Below are positions 44,001-52,623 of a stretch of DNA of 64,000 nucleotides, in pieces. Position 1 is the stretch's first letter. The number at the start of each line of letters is the position of its first letter. Below the pieces are notes generated by a model. That model had not been told where the DNA came from. It did no database searches and worked only from the letters and a program-made list of their open reading frames with translations. A program made the translations under genes and the position numbers. The DNA is from Herbaspirillum sp. (GTDB taxonomy: Bacteria; Pseudomonadota; Gammaproteobacteria; Burkholderiales; Burkholderiaceae_D): NCBI GenBank assembly GCA_028292625.1, contig JAQGLY010000086.1, forward strand, positions 1 through 64,000, read 5' to 3'.

Positions 44001-45433
44001 TGAGCGATCTGACGAAACGCGCCACGGTGCAGGCGGTCAAGCGTTACTGGCAAAGCGTTGTGACCTTGCCCCGCATTCGCGTCAGACGCCCCGATTTCAA
44101 AATGCTGATCGACGATCTGTTCGAGATCGCGGAAAGCTCTCCCGTGCATGTCGATTTCAAGAAGTTCTGGGAAAAAATGTACTCGCTGTCAGATACGGCG
44201 GTGGTGCTTTTGAACTCGGCATTCGACAAACTCCGCGCCCACGGCTGTGAAGTCAGATTCGACGCCGATCGCGCGCATGTCAACGGCAACCGGATTCACC
44301 TCGTCGACGATGCCGCGCTGGCGCAACTGAATTACCTGACGCCGTACGGCCTTCAGCGCATCCAGCGCGATCGCATGTGGGTGCATGAGACCACGCATTG
44401 GCTGACCAAGCTGGAAGATCCGCCGGCGCACATCGCGGGAAATCATCGCGGCGGCGCCACGTTCTTGACCGATCGCATGCTATCCGAGCTCGGCTCCAGG
44501 CCGCCGATACCGCCGCGCGTCGCCTATAAGACGCCGGCGCGGCCGGAGACATCGGTTCCGGCCGCTGAAAACAGCGATACGCAGGTATGGCCCAAATCGA
44601 TACGCAAACTCAGTGAATGGGCCGTGGCGGAAGACAACTATCTGGATGGATTACTGGATGTCGGCAGGGATTTTCCGCCTACCCTGATGGTGATGGGCGA
44701 AAAAATCACCAAACGCTTCACCGTGCATCAGGGGGTGGCGTTGGCCGAATTCCTTAGAAGCTTTCCCATGCCGGACCGCGACAACCCCGCCCGGCTGTAT
44801 CAAACGATCGGCGCTGCTTTCGAACCCGCTGCGTTAAGTCAGATAAACCGGCTGGCGCTCAAAACCCTGATCGCCTCGAGCAAAACGTTTCGCGCGCTCG
44901 CGGCAGCCTGGTCCAGCATTTTCCAAAGCACGCGCATCCAGATTCGCGAGTTGAAAATCAATCCTGAAAATTGGGCCGCCGGATTAGGGCAGCCGGCGCA
45001 TATCGTTTCAGGCGACGGCAAAACCATCACGCTCCATCAGGGACCGCTCTTTTATTTCTCGCGATTCGACGTCACCGAACTGCCGCCCTTGCGCCAATAC
45101 GCCGGCGCCATGATCGATTTATTCGTCGGCGATCTCATTGCCGACATGGGAAGCGAGAGTTTTCCCAATCCGCATACAAATCGCGGTTTGCCCGTTCTGC
45201 TGGAAAATGAAGTCATGCGGCAAATCGGCGACCCTTCCGCACCGCGCATCTGCGCCGCGCTTACCGGTCATCCGAATTTCTTTCTATCCAATCTGGCCAC
45301 CGTCAATCGCGCCGTGACCAGCGAAAACGGCTATTTGCAAAGAATCTGCCGCGGCGAGACGCCGCTCTGGCAGCTTTCCGATGACGATATATTGGGGTTG
45401 TCGACCCGGGGCGGCGCAGCGGCAGCGCAGTAG
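41021..45433 (+). CDS. Giant HExxH putative zinc-protease effector, paralogue 1
   Basis: A 1470-residue protein of no family I can name with certainty. The N terminus MNITGLAASWPSLQPS, about 50 residues of Ser/Gln/Pro/Ala without signal peptide, resembles type III secretion leaders. Residues about 90-680 are conserved with the paralogue but unrecognised. Residues about 755-845 hold a hydrophobic, helical zone (LSLLPFVVPLYDIEEGIRLG) like membrane-insertion zones of large toxins. The zinc motif HETTH lies at 1122-1126, followed by WLTKLEDPP and a Glu at 1156 in TDRMLSELG, which could be the third ligand. This layout recalls NleD/M91 and HopH1/XopG-type effector proteases, from memory only. The end (about 1340-1450) is again conserved. 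Own promoter P1; no chaperone gene adjacent; no clear ribosome site. Confidence 0.7.
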   Translation: MNITGLAASWPSLQPSVSHSASNSLPQAHFIPHHARQAAFSMGDRSAAYATRPGPHYRYRRLSGNGRAATGSAGRTAGIAELQLRSPPPGDRPKRSAPAPLRFYSDTVLTRAYAEIHGLTPAQARKALQQADETLAAGWRDLRSIDDIRWTPGADDRQRNAHNLVHAATLLKNYMRDSPESDEAELKNAARMYLTTPPTTAIDDGILADIYHGVLQRRIDWIATDKVRAKGLSATHILQTVCRYRSIGIETRSGLDGRMRHSRDILIDEAALIAFDAQADGRAVRSDAPLHVIRAQYATALIDEWQDAWLGFHLLPSAPIPPTHHQFWFDGSVVRNARGKDLKAIADTLFAGAPYAPEKVTLQHIIENANRGRYLLGQPEGPIDARQRRTLTQQMHGDSATISRYEQRPGTVDVGGVWLTRDELRAVVEKTVRELALDTHYPGGTTLHAIATIVARLGPLHGVEFTRFDHPGELMQAFHRLNRRWHENPHYAAEPRLCAAHYLAQTGAVLFLDARSPLSESEQIAEQALADIQPAIRQAGGRSHAEDVFWKNMVSAFSQGRDPVIVPVEDKRVVYESVKARVTALRLAPEKIRYAGAADLHRQLNDYLQQRLLALAPLPVYDEDFLIEQILRLKLHMTDADLHTIRARDLGGHARFPPLPTTHIRRTTPIEEFKEKRSAFGREIRFKGRSIDPAREIAHAKDRLAVSLGDDPVILAKAKEIVRQHGSAIEEKEIELLRSSLAGGILGKPEPGQILKTLPFLDALFGSPTVSAIVTAIASGEPREILSLLPFVVPLYDIEEGIRLGDSERATQGAIHFGADAVLMAVSMGSDMLLRRQLAGAAESILLARGRMSPIERAGVDMMHEMAELFPEVSAEQMARRRTTIAEDAFDVRAQPDLPPAFRPGPLSSDASQLPAASASGLRTPDGRPLSMMYLEDENRPVPVRQIDMAFVETDLRGDLIVAAIPIFRNPMTGHGFRLGRRFGLPHGAAGVTLSDLTKRATVQAVKRYWQSVVTLPRIRVRRPDFKMLIDDLFEIAESSPVHVDFKKFWEKMYSLSDTAVVLLNSAFDKLRAHGCEVRFDADRAHVNGNRIHLVDDAALAQLNYLTPYGLQRIQRDRMWVHETTHWLTKLEDPPAHIAGNHRGGATFLTDRMLSELGSRPPIPPRVAYKTPARPETSVPAAENSDTQVWPKSIRKLSEWAVAEDNYLDGLLDVGRDFPPTLMVMGEKITKRFTVHQGVALAEFLRSFPMPDRDNPARLYQTIGAAFEPAALSQINRLALKTLIASSKTFRALAAAWSSIFQSTRIQIRELKINPENWAAGLGQPAHIVSGDGKTITLHQGPLFYFSRFDVTELPPLRQYAGAMIDLFVGDLIADMGSESFPNPHTNRGLPVLLENEVMRQIGDPSAPRICAALTGHPNFFLSNLATVNRAVTSENGYLQRICRGETPLWQLSDDDILGLSTRGGAAAAQ

Positions 45434-45485
45434 CCCATCGCTTGTCAAGCAAAGACCGATCGCGCCAGAAACCTTATCAGGTGGG

Positions 45486-45527
45486 GTAGAACGCCTGCAG
45501 CGAAATACATAAAATACCCGTCCGCTA
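45486..45527 (+). promoter_or_regulatory. Conserved promoter element P2 of the second HExxH gene
   Basis: TAGAAC (45487-45492), 17 bases, TAAAAT (45510-45515), then ACCCGTCCGCTA. It mirrors P1 at 40955-40996. Further left both share GCGCCAG, then AACC and TCAGGT, with a 5-base insertion GGGGT here. The -10 ends 31 bases before ATG 45547. Because both flanks are kept and the 17-base spacer has diverged, the element is likely under selection and not only a duplication trace. Confidence 0.55.
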
Positions 45528-45546
45528 GTTCCGCACTCTCACCATT

Positions 45547-48500
45547 ATGAATTTCACCGGACTGGCTGCATCGCAGCCTTCCTTTTCAGGTCTCGCCAAT
45601 ACTTCCGTACCGCAAACACACAACGCTCTTCCGATGCATCATCCGGCGGCGCCGGACGCCCCGCCGTTTTCTCCGCTTTACCGGTATCGGCGATCCGGCG
45701 ACGGCGCCGGGCGTAAATCCGGATCGCCGCAGCCATTTGCGATACGGCTTGACAGCACCGGCCCGGCGCGTTCCGGCAGACGCGGAAGATCGATGCCGCC
45801 GGCCGCCGGCAACGCGCCGGAGCCGGTGCGCTTCTATGCCGACACACTATTGATGCACGCGTATGCGGACATCCATAAAATGACGCTCCAGCATGCGCAG
45901 GCGGTATTGCAACGCGCCGATCGGGAGCTGTACGAAAGCTGGCGCGGGCTGAGCAATATCGATGAAGTCGCCCGGAGCCGGGCCGCCGCCGACGCTTCGT
46001 ATGTGTCTTACGATCTGACCTATGCGGCGACCTTGTTCAAGTCGTATCTGCAAGCGCATGCCGGCCTCGCCGAAACCGACGCGCTCAACGCAGCGCGAAT
46101 GTATCTGACCGCGCCGCCCACCACCACCATCGGCAACGATACGCTGACCGATATCTACCATGGCGTGCTGCAGCGGGGAATCGACTGGATCGATCCGGAC
46201 AAGGTCCGCGCCAAGGATCTATCGGCGATCCAGATCCTGCAGACCGTCTGCAGATACCGGCATACCGGCATCGACACCCGCGCCGCGCTCACCGAACGGA
46301 TGCGGCACGAGCGCGACGTGGTGATCGACGAGGCCGCGCTGATCTTCTTCCAGGCGCGGCCCGGGGACCACGCCCTGCCGCCCGATGCAGCGCTGCATCG
46401 GATTCGGGCGCGATACGCCGCCGCATTGATCGATGAATGGCAGGACGCCTGGCTCGGCCTGGTCCTGCTGCCGTCGGCTCCGATTGCGCCCAGCCATGCC
46501 AAGTTCTGGTACGACGGCACGGTGATGCGGAATGCGCGCGGCAAGGATCTGGAAACGATCGTCAGCGAGTTGTTCGATGCCGCATCGGGTGCGGAGGAAA
46601 ATCGGATCTTGCATGTGATGATCGACAACGCCAACCGCGCCAGATATCTGCTGGGACAGCCGGATGGCCCGATAGCGGCGCCTCAGCGGGACGCGCTGAT
46701 GCACGCGATGCACGGCGACGACGCGGCGATACCGCGTTACCGGCAGCGCGCCGGCGCCGTCGGTATCGGCGGCGTCTGGCTCACGCGCGACGAACTGTAT
46801 GCCGTGGTGGACAAAACCATGCGCGGTCTGGCGCTGGACATTCACTACCCGATCGGCACGTCGTTGCATGCGGTCGCCACCATCGTGCAGCGGCTCGGCC
46901 CCTTGCACGGCATCGTCTTCAACGGCTTCAATCGTCCGACGGAATTGACGCAGACGTTCCACCGTCTCAACCGCGCCTGGCATCGGAATCCGCATTACGC
47001 CGTCGAGCCGTCCTTATGCGCCGCCCATTATCTGGCGCAAACCAGCGACGTGCTGTTTTTGGATGCGCAATCGCCGCTGTCCGAGGCGCAACAAATCGCC
47101 GAACAGGCGCTAGCCGTTATCCGGCCAGCGCTACGGCAGGCCAGCGCCGACTCGAATGCCGAAACCCGGTACTGGAACAAAGCGGTCAACGCCTTTGCCG
47201 AGGGGAAAGAGATCGGCATTGTCAATCTCATCGACAAAAAAAAATTATACGAAGGCATCAAGGCCCGCGTCGACGCGCTCAGGCTTGCGCCGGAGAAAAT
47301 CCGCTACAACGGTGTCGAGGATCTGCATCGGCAACTCAAGGAGTATCTGCAGCAGCGCCTGCTGGCGCAGGCGCCGCTGCCTGTTTACGACGAAAACTTT
47401 CTGATCGAGGGGATTCTGCGTCGGAAATTGAAAATGACGAGCACCGATTTACATACCAAAAGAGCGGTCATACATACCAGCCATGCCAGATACATGGGGT
47501 CGGCGGGCGTGCGTAAATTTGTGCTGACGCCGATAGAACAGTTCCACAGAGTCCGCAACACCGCCAATATGAAGATGGACTTCAACGGCCGCGACATCCG
47601 TCCCGCCGAGGAGCTGGCGGCCGTCAAGGAAGAAGTCGCCGCATCGCTGGCCGACGATCCTGTCGTCGTCGCCAAGGCAACCGAGATCCTGAGGCAACAC
47701 GGCCGGGAGGTCGAGCGGCAAAATATCGATTTCATCCGTCATGCAGTGGCTCGCGGCATTATCGGCCGCCCGCCGAGTACCTGGCTGGAAGACACCATGG
47801 CTATCCTGGATATGCTGTTCCGCAGTTCGACCATCACCTCGATCGTCAATGCGATTGCCAGCGGCGAACCGAAGCAAGTCCTGGCCTTGCTGCCGTTCGT
47901 CATTCCGTTATACGAGATCGAGGAAGGCATCCGGCTCTGCGACGGCGACCGTATCAAAAGCGGCGCCCTCCGTTTTGGCGCGGACGCATTGCTGATGGCG
48001 ATCGGCGCCGGTGCGAATGCGATGCTGCGGCGCCAGCTGGCCGGTGCGGCGGAAGACATATTGCTGGCGCGCGCGAGCATGTCCGGGGTCGAACGCGCGA
48101 ACGTCGACATGATGCACGAAATGGCCGAACTGTTTCCCGACATGTCGCCCCAATATCTGGCGCAGCAAAGAGTGACGGCCGCCGAAGATACCTTCGACGT
48201 TCTAAACCCGCCGCGCACGCCCATCGAATCGGCGCAGGCATTGCGCACGCCCGAGAATCGTCCGCTTCCGCTGCTTTATCTGGAAGAGGAAGGCAGGCAG
48301 ATTCCGGTGCGGCGGACCTCTGCCGGTTTTATCGAGACCGATCTGCGCGGCGAGCCGATCGCCCCTGCGCCGCCCATTCTCGTCGATCCGAAGACCGGCC
48401 GCGGCTTCAGACTTGGGCGCAATTTCGGGCTGGTCGGCGGCGCCGCGGGAGTATCGCTGTCGGCCTTGTTGCAACGCCCCACGGTAACGGCGGTCAGCAG

Positions 48501-49857
48501 CTATTGGCGCAGTCTGGTGGCAACCTCGCTCAGGCTGCGCGCCCGGCGCACCGACGTCAAGGCAATGATCGATGAACTGTTCGAGCATCCGAAAAGTTCA
48601 TCGTCGTACACCGGGTTCAAGCAATTCTGGCAGAAGGTCTACAAGCTTTCCGATACGGCCGTCGTGATTTTCAACTCGGCTTTCGACCGATACAAATCGC
48701 ATGGTTGCGCCATCAGCTTCGATACCGATCGCGCCGGCGTATTGGGCAATGAAATCCAGTTCCTGCGCGAAGCGGATCTTGCGAAAATGCATTATCTGAC
48801 ACCGGACGGGTTGGAGCCTTTTCAGCGCGAGCGCATGTGGGTGCATGAAACCACGCATTGGCTGACCAAACTGGAAGACCCGCCCGAGCCCATCGCGCAC
48901 AGCCATCGCGGCGCCGTCGCTTTCATGACGGACCGCATCCTGTCGGAACTCGGTTCCCGGACGCCGGTACCGCCCCGCATCGCATACCGAACGCCGGCTC
49001 TGCCGGACGCAAGCCCGCAGCCGCCGGAATGGCCGCATGCCATACGCGGACTCAGCGAGCTGGCCACTGCCGAAAATAATTATCTGGATGATCTGTTGGA
49101 CGTGGGTCGGGAGTTTTCCGCGACGATGAAGATATTCGGCCAGGCCATCACCGACCGCGTCACCGTCCGCCAAGGCCTGGCGCTGGCCCGCCACATTAGA
49201 AATGCCGAAAAGCCCGACACCGCCGACTCCCGCCATCTGTTCGAGCTGGTTTGCAGTGCGTTCAATCCGGCCCAGCTGCATCTGCACGATCGCGCAATAC
49301 TCCATGAACTGATCGCCGGCAGTAAAACATTCCGTACGCTTGCCGCGGCCTGGTCCGCCAAAATCAAATGTCTCCCCGTCAATATCCGCGTGCTGGATCT
49401 CGGCCTGGACGAGGTCGTGTCCATCCATTCGACACCGGAGCTGATTGCGCACAGCATTTCCATTGACGGCAACACCATATCGCTTACCAAACAGCCACTG
49501 TATTACTTCTCGAAATTCGACGTCGTGCCGCTCAATCGCGTGCGCCAATATACGGGGGCGGTAATCGATTTATTTCTGGGCGATCTGATTTCGCAACAAC
49601 ATCTAGGGCTGAACAATCCATACAATGAGCGCGGACTGACGGTACTGCTGGAAAATGAAGTGCTGCAGCAGATCGGCGATACCTCTGCGCAGCGGATTTG
49701 CGCCGGGCTATCGGACGGGCCGGATGTCGTTCTTCGCTATCAGCAGACCATCAATCGCGCCGTCGTCAGCGAAAACGGCTACCTGCGCAAAGCGTGTCGC
49801 GACGGCGCCCCGGATTCGGGCAGCGCCGACGACGATATATTGGCGTTGTCGGTGTAA
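45547..49857 (+). CDS. Giant HExxH putative zinc-protease effector, paralogue 2
   Basis: A 1436-residue full-length paralogue of the preceding gene product. The start MNFTGLAASQPSFSG matches its N terminus, and similarity runs to the end (YFSKFDVVPLNRVRQYTGA; LLENEVLQQIGD). HETTH lies at 1100-1104 with the identical 14-residue block HETTHWLTKLEDPP, and the following Glu is at 1134 in TDRILSELG, the same 34-residue spacing. The hydrophobic zone is at about 745-830 (LALLPFVIPLYEIEEGIRL). The least similar parts are the first 80 residues and the segment after the hydrophobic zone, where this copy is shorter. It has its own promoter P2 and no ribosome site before ATG 45547. Both copies are intact, so neither is a decaying duplicate; diverged targets are likely. 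Confidence 0.7.
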   Translation: MNFTGLAASQPSFSGLANTSVPQTHNALPMHHPAAPDAPPFSPLYRYRRSGDGAGRKSGSPQPFAIRLDSTGPARSGRRGRSMPPAAGNAPEPVRFYADTLLMHAYADIHKMTLQHAQAVLQRADRELYESWRGLSNIDEVARSRAAADASYVSYDLTYAATLFKSYLQAHAGLAETDALNAARMYLTAPPTTTIGNDTLTDIYHGVLQRGIDWIDPDKVRAKDLSAIQILQTVCRYRHTGIDTRAALTERMRHERDVVIDEAALIFFQARPGDHALPPDAALHRIRARYAAALIDEWQDAWLGLVLLPSAPIAPSHAKFWYDGTVMRNARGKDLETIVSELFDAASGAEENRILHVMIDNANRARYLLGQPDGPIAAPQRDALMHAMHGDDAAIPRYRQRAGAVGIGGVWLTRDELYAVVDKTMRGLALDIHYPIGTSLHAVATIVQRLGPLHGIVFNGFNRPTELTQTFHRLNRAWHRNPHYAVEPSLCAAHYLAQTSDVLFLDAQSPLSEAQQIAEQALAVIRPALRQASADSNAETRYWNKAVNAFAEGKEIGIVNLIDKKKLYEGIKARVDALRLAPEKIRYNGVEDLHRQLKEYLQQRLLAQAPLPVYDENFLIEGILRRKLKMTSTDLHTKRAVIHTSHARYMGSAGVRKFVLTPIEQFHRVRNTANMKMDFNGRDIRPAEELAAVKEEVAASLADDPVVVAKATEILRQHGREVERQNIDFIRHAVARGIIGRPPSTWLEDTMAILDMLFRSSTITSIVNAIASGEPKQVLALLPFVIPLYEIEEGIRLCDGDRIKSGALRFGADALLMAIGAGANAMLRRQLAGAAEDILLARASMSGVERANVDMMHEMAELFPDMSPQYLAQQRVTAAEDTFDVLNPPRTPIESAQALRTPENRPLPLLYLEEEGRQIPVRRTSAGFIETDLRGEPIAPAPPILVDPKTGRGFRLGRNFGLVGGAAGVSLSALLQRPTVTAVSSYWRSLVATSLRLRARRTDVKAMIDELFEHPKSSSSYTGFKQFWQKVYKLSDTAVVIFNSAFDRYKSHGCAISFDTDRAGVLGNEIQFLREADLAKMHYLTPDGLEPFQRERMWVHETTHWLTKLEDPPEPIAHSHRGAVAFMTDRILSELGSRTPVPPRIAYRTPALPDASPQPPEWPHAIRGLSELATAENNYLDDLLDVGREFSATMKIFGQAITDRVTVRQGLALARHIRNAEKPDTADSRHLFELVCSAFNPAQLHLHDRAILHELIAGSKTFRTLAAAWSAKIKCLPVNIRVLDLGLDEVVSIHSTPELIAHSISIDGNTISLTKQPLYYFSKFDVVPLNRVRQYTGAVIDLFLGDLISQQHLGLNNPYNERGLTVLLENEVLQQIGDTSAQRICAGLSDGPDVVLRYQQTINRAVVSENGYLRKACRDGAPDSGSADDDILALSV

Positions 49858-49866
49858 GCGAAACCT

Positions 49867-50769
49867 TCAGTTTTTGCGCAGCCCCGCCAATATCTCGGCG
49901 ACGTTGTAGCGCATCATTGTCAAGTAATCGGGCGCCACGCCCCCCGGCCCGGACAGCGCATCCGAATACAGTTTTCCGCCGGGCGCCACGCCGGCATCGC
50001 GGGCGATCTGCTCCAGCAGCTTGGGGCTGGTCATGTTCTCGATGAACACGGCTTTGATGCGCTCCGTTTTCATCTGGCGGATCATCGCCGCCACGTCCTG
50101 GGCGCTCGGCTCGCTGTCGGTCGCCATGCCTTGCGGCGCAATGAATTCGATGTTGTAATGCGCGCCGAAATAGTGAAACGCGTCGTGCGAGGTGATGATC
50201 TTGCGCTTTCCGGCCGGGATGGTCGCGATCTGCGCCGCGGTCCAGGCATCGAGCTGCTTCAACGCCGCGATGTACGCATCGCCGTTCTTTTTATAGACGC
50301 GGGCGCCGGCCGGGTCCAGCTTGCTGAGCGCGGCGACGATGTTGCCGGTATAGACGATGATGTTTTCCGGATCCTGCCATGCATGCGGATCGGTGTGTTC
50401 GGCATGATCTTCTTCTAACATTTCGCGCGGATTGACGCCATGCGATGCGACCACGATCACGCCCTTATAGCCGGCTGCGTGCGCCAGCCGATCCAGCCAG
50501 CCCTCGAAACCGAGCCCGTTGACCACCACCAGTTTGGCGTGCGCCACTTTCTTGATATCGTCCGGCGTCGGCTCGTACACGTGCGCATCCTGATCCGGCC
50601 CGACCAGCGCGCTGACGGCGATGCGGTCGCCGCCGACCTGCGCCACAATGTCGCCCAGAATACTGAAGCTGGCCACCACCGGCAATTTCTCCGCCGCGCC
50701 GGCGACGGAGGTAAACATAAGGCCCACGGCCAAACCGGCCGTAAGGAACAAGCCTCGCAAACTAAACAT
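49867..50769 (-). CDS. Zinc/manganese ABC transporter substrate-binding protein (ZnuA/MntA-like)
   Basis: A 300-residue periplasmic cluster A-I binding protein, signal peptide cut near residue 25 (SVAGAA-EKL). Metal ligands expected from the family are visible: His63 in DAHVYEPTPDD, His129 in HTDPHAW, the His/Glu region DAFHYFGAHY and ENMTSP, and the Asp in YSDALSGPGG. The His/acid loop EEDHAEHTDPH is short, unlike the long His-rich loop of many ZnuA proteins. Zinc is favoured by the divergent ZrgA operon; manganese is possible. AGGAG stands 7 bases before ATG 50769. Last gene of the order small ORF, ATPase, permease, this protein. Confidence 0.87.
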   Translation of the reverse strand: MFSLRGLFLTAGLAVGLMFTSVAGAAEKLPVVASFSILGDIVAQVGGDRIAVSALVGPDQDAHVYEPTPDDIKKVAHAKLVVVNGLGFEGWLDRLAHAAGYKGVIVVASHGVNPREMLEEDHAEHTDPHAWQDPENIIVYTGNIVAALSKLDPAGARVYKKNGDAYIAALKQLDAWTAAQIATIPAGKRKIITSHDAFHYFGAHYNIEFIAPQGMATDSEPSAQDVAAMIRQMKTERIKAVFIENMTSPKLLEQIARDAGVAPGGKLYSDALSGPGGVAPDYLTMMRYNVAEILAGLRKN

Positions 50770-50803
50770 CGATATTCTCCTGAAAAGGTTATTTCTAATC
50801 GTT

Positions 50804-51685
50804 CTATGCGCGCAGATGCGGACGCCGCAACAGGCGCGGCAGCCAGCCGCGCGGCGCAATCAGCAGCGACAGCAGATAAAACCCGCCGGCGCAGACAATG
50901 ATGGTCGGTCCCGACGGCACCGATGCGTAATACGACAGCATCAGCCCCGCATAGCCGGCCGCCGCCGCCTGCAGCGTGCTGTTGACCAGTTGCGCCGGCA
51001 GCGTGTCGTGCCACAAGCGGGCCGACACCGCCGGCAGCATCATCAGGCCGACTGCCATCAACGTGCCCAGCGTTTGAAACGAGGCCACCAGATTCAACAC
51101 CACCAGCATCAGGAACATCTGTTGGTAAATGCTGCCGCGGCTACCGCTGGCCGCCAGATAGGCGGGATCGAAACTTTCCAGCAAAAAGCCGCGGTACAAA
51201 CCGGCCAGCATCAATAGGCTGATCGACGACACCCCCGCCACCAGCAACAGACCGCCGGTGTCGACACCCAGCACGTTGCCGAACAGGATGTGCAATAAAT
51301 CGATCTGCGTGCCGTACTTCGAAATCAGGATCACGCCAAGCGCCAGCGCCACCAGATAGGTCGCCGCCAGACTGGCGTCTTCTTTCAGATCGGTATGGCG
51401 GCTGATCAGACCGGCGACGCCGACCACGATCACGCCGGCCAGAAAACCGCCTACGCTCAGCGCCGGCAGCGACAGGCCGAACAGAATGAAGCCGACCGCC
51501 ACGCCCGGCAACACCGCGTGGCTGAGGGCTTCGCCGAACAGGCTCATGCGGCGCAGCGTCAGCAATACGCCCAGCGGCGCGCTGCTCAACGCCAGCGCCA
51601 GCGTGCCGACCAAGGCACGACGCATGAACGCAAATTCCTGAAACGGCGCAATGGCGAACTGATAGACGCTGTCGACGACGCTCAT
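50804..51685 (-). CDS. Metal ABC transporter permease (ZnuB/MntB-like)
   Basis: A 293-residue ABC-3 family inner-membrane permease with about eight hydrophobic segments. Phrases typical of ZnuB/MntB are LTLRRMSLFGEALSHAVLPG and TLGTLMAVGLMMLPAVSARLW. ATG 51685 overlaps the ATPase stop as ATGA (51682-51685), so the two are coupled. It should move zinc or manganese inward. The binding-protein gene follows 34 bases later. Confidence 0.9.
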   Translation of the reverse strand: MSVVDSVYQFAIAPFQEFAFMRRALVGTLALALSSAPLGVLLTLRRMSLFGEALSHAVLPGVAVGFILFGLSLPALSVGGFLAGVIVVGVAGLISRHTDLKEDASLAATYLVALALGVILISKYGTQIDLLHILFGNVLGVDTGGLLLVAGVSSISLLMLAGLYRGFLLESFDPAYLAASGSRGSIYQQMFLMLVVLNLVASFQTLGTLMAVGLMMLPAVSARLWHDTLPAQLVNSTLQAAAAGYAGLMLSYYASVPSGPTIIVCAGGFYLLSLLIAPRGWLPRLLRRPHLRA

Positions 51686-52443
51686 GCCGGCACCTCGCAC
51701 ACCGGTGCATGCGCATCCTGCGCTTCGGCCATCGCCTTGGCGCGCTGCAGATTGGCGTTGCTGAGCACGGCCCCGGTATCGCCCCATGCCACCACTTCCC
51801 GCGCCAGCAGCAAGGCCTGCGGAAATTGCGTGCGGACCTGATCGTAATCGTGCAGCACGGCGATCACCGTGCGCCCTTCACCGTGCCAGGTCCGTATGAT
51901 GGCCAGCAAGTCGCCGGTGGTGCGGGCATCGATCGCGTTGAACGGCTCATCCAGCAAGATCAATTCGGCGTCCTGCAGCAGGATGCGCGCAAACAGCACG
52001 CGCTGGAACTGCCCGGCGGACAAGCTGCCGACCGGGCGCCGCTCGAAGCCTTCCAGACCGACCGCCGCCAGCGCCTCGAATGTGCGCTGCTGCATCGCGG
52101 CGTCGGCGCGGCCGAACAGACCCATGCGCGACCAGTAGCCGAGCAGCACGCAATCGAAGACCGAGATCGGGAAGCCGCGTTCGATTTCCGCCTGTTGCGG
52201 CAGATAGGCGATGCGCTTGCGTTGCGGCGACGTGACGACGCGGCCGCTATTGATACGGATCAGGCCGAGAATGCTTTTGAGCAGCGTGCTTTTGCCCGCG
52301 CCGTTAGGGCCGATCACCGCGGTCAGCGAGCCTTTTTCAAAGCAGCCGTTGATATGATGCAGCGCCGGATGACGTTGATAGGTGACGGTCAGGTTTTCCA
52401 GTGCGATCGCGGCGTCTTGCGCCGACGGGCCGTGCGCCCGCAT
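51682..52443 (-). CDS. Metal ABC transporter ATPase (ZnuC/MntB-type)
   Basis: A protein of about 253 residues. Walker A GPNGAGKST, signature LSAGQFQRVLFARILL (Ala where LSGGQ is usual), Walker B LILLDEPFNAID and H-loop VLHDYDQ are visible. It powers the ZnuB-like permease. The start is not certain: ATG 52443 is given here. TTG 52467 overlaps the stop of the preceding 33-codon frame as TTGA, and GTG 52518 is further upstream. The family length of about 250 favours the shorter forms. Confidence 0.86.
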   Translation of the reverse strand: MRAHGPSAQDAAIALENLTVTYQRHPALHHINGCFEKGSLTAVIGPNGAGKSTLLKSILGLIRINSGRVVTSPQRKRIAYLPQQAEIERGFPISVFDCVLLGYWSRMGLFGRADAAMQQRTFEALAAVGLEGFERRPVGSLSAGQFQRVLFARILLQDAELILLDEPFNAIDARTTGDLLAIIRTWHGEGRTVIAVLHDYDQVRTQFPQALLLAREVVAWGDTGAVLSNANLQRAKAMAEAQDAHAPVCEVPA

Positions 52444-52463
52444 CGGCGCATGCGCATGCGCGC

Positions 52464-52565
52464 TCAAGCCGGCACCCCGTCCAATGCCCACCAGACGCCC
52501 AGCCACAACAGCGCGCACACCGGCAGCACCAGCGCGATCCGCAGCCAGGCGCTCAGGCCCAGCAT
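52464..52565 (-). CDS. Small single-helix membrane protein leading the zinc operon
   Basis: A 33-residue frame with one membrane helix (IALVLPVCALLWLGVWWALD) from ATG 52565. It ends at TGA 52464, overlapping a TTG of the ATPase frame. It lies just downstream of the palindromic operator and would be the first gene of the metal importer operon. Only a weak GAG ribosome site precedes it. A longer frame to 52787 crosses the operator and is rejected. No function known; it could be a transporter accessory peptide or chance. Confidence 0.4.
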   Translation of the reverse strand: MLGLSAWLRIALVLPVCALLWLGVWWALDGVPA

Positions 52566-52623
52566 GCTGGCTTGCTCAAAATAAGATTTAATTGTCCCCA
52601 CGTCTTGCCCCTGCGGAAATTGC

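Noticed and set aside
45434..45546. Small gene or terminator between the HExxH paralogues
   Set aside because: No frame or strong hairpin is seen; the gap is explained by the conserved promoter element.
41021..49857. Type VI (Rhs, VgrG, PAAR) or contact-dependent toxin identity for the HExxH proteins
   Set aside because: No Rhs repeats, PAAR or VgrG phrases, no signal peptide and no immunity-like small gene adjacent.
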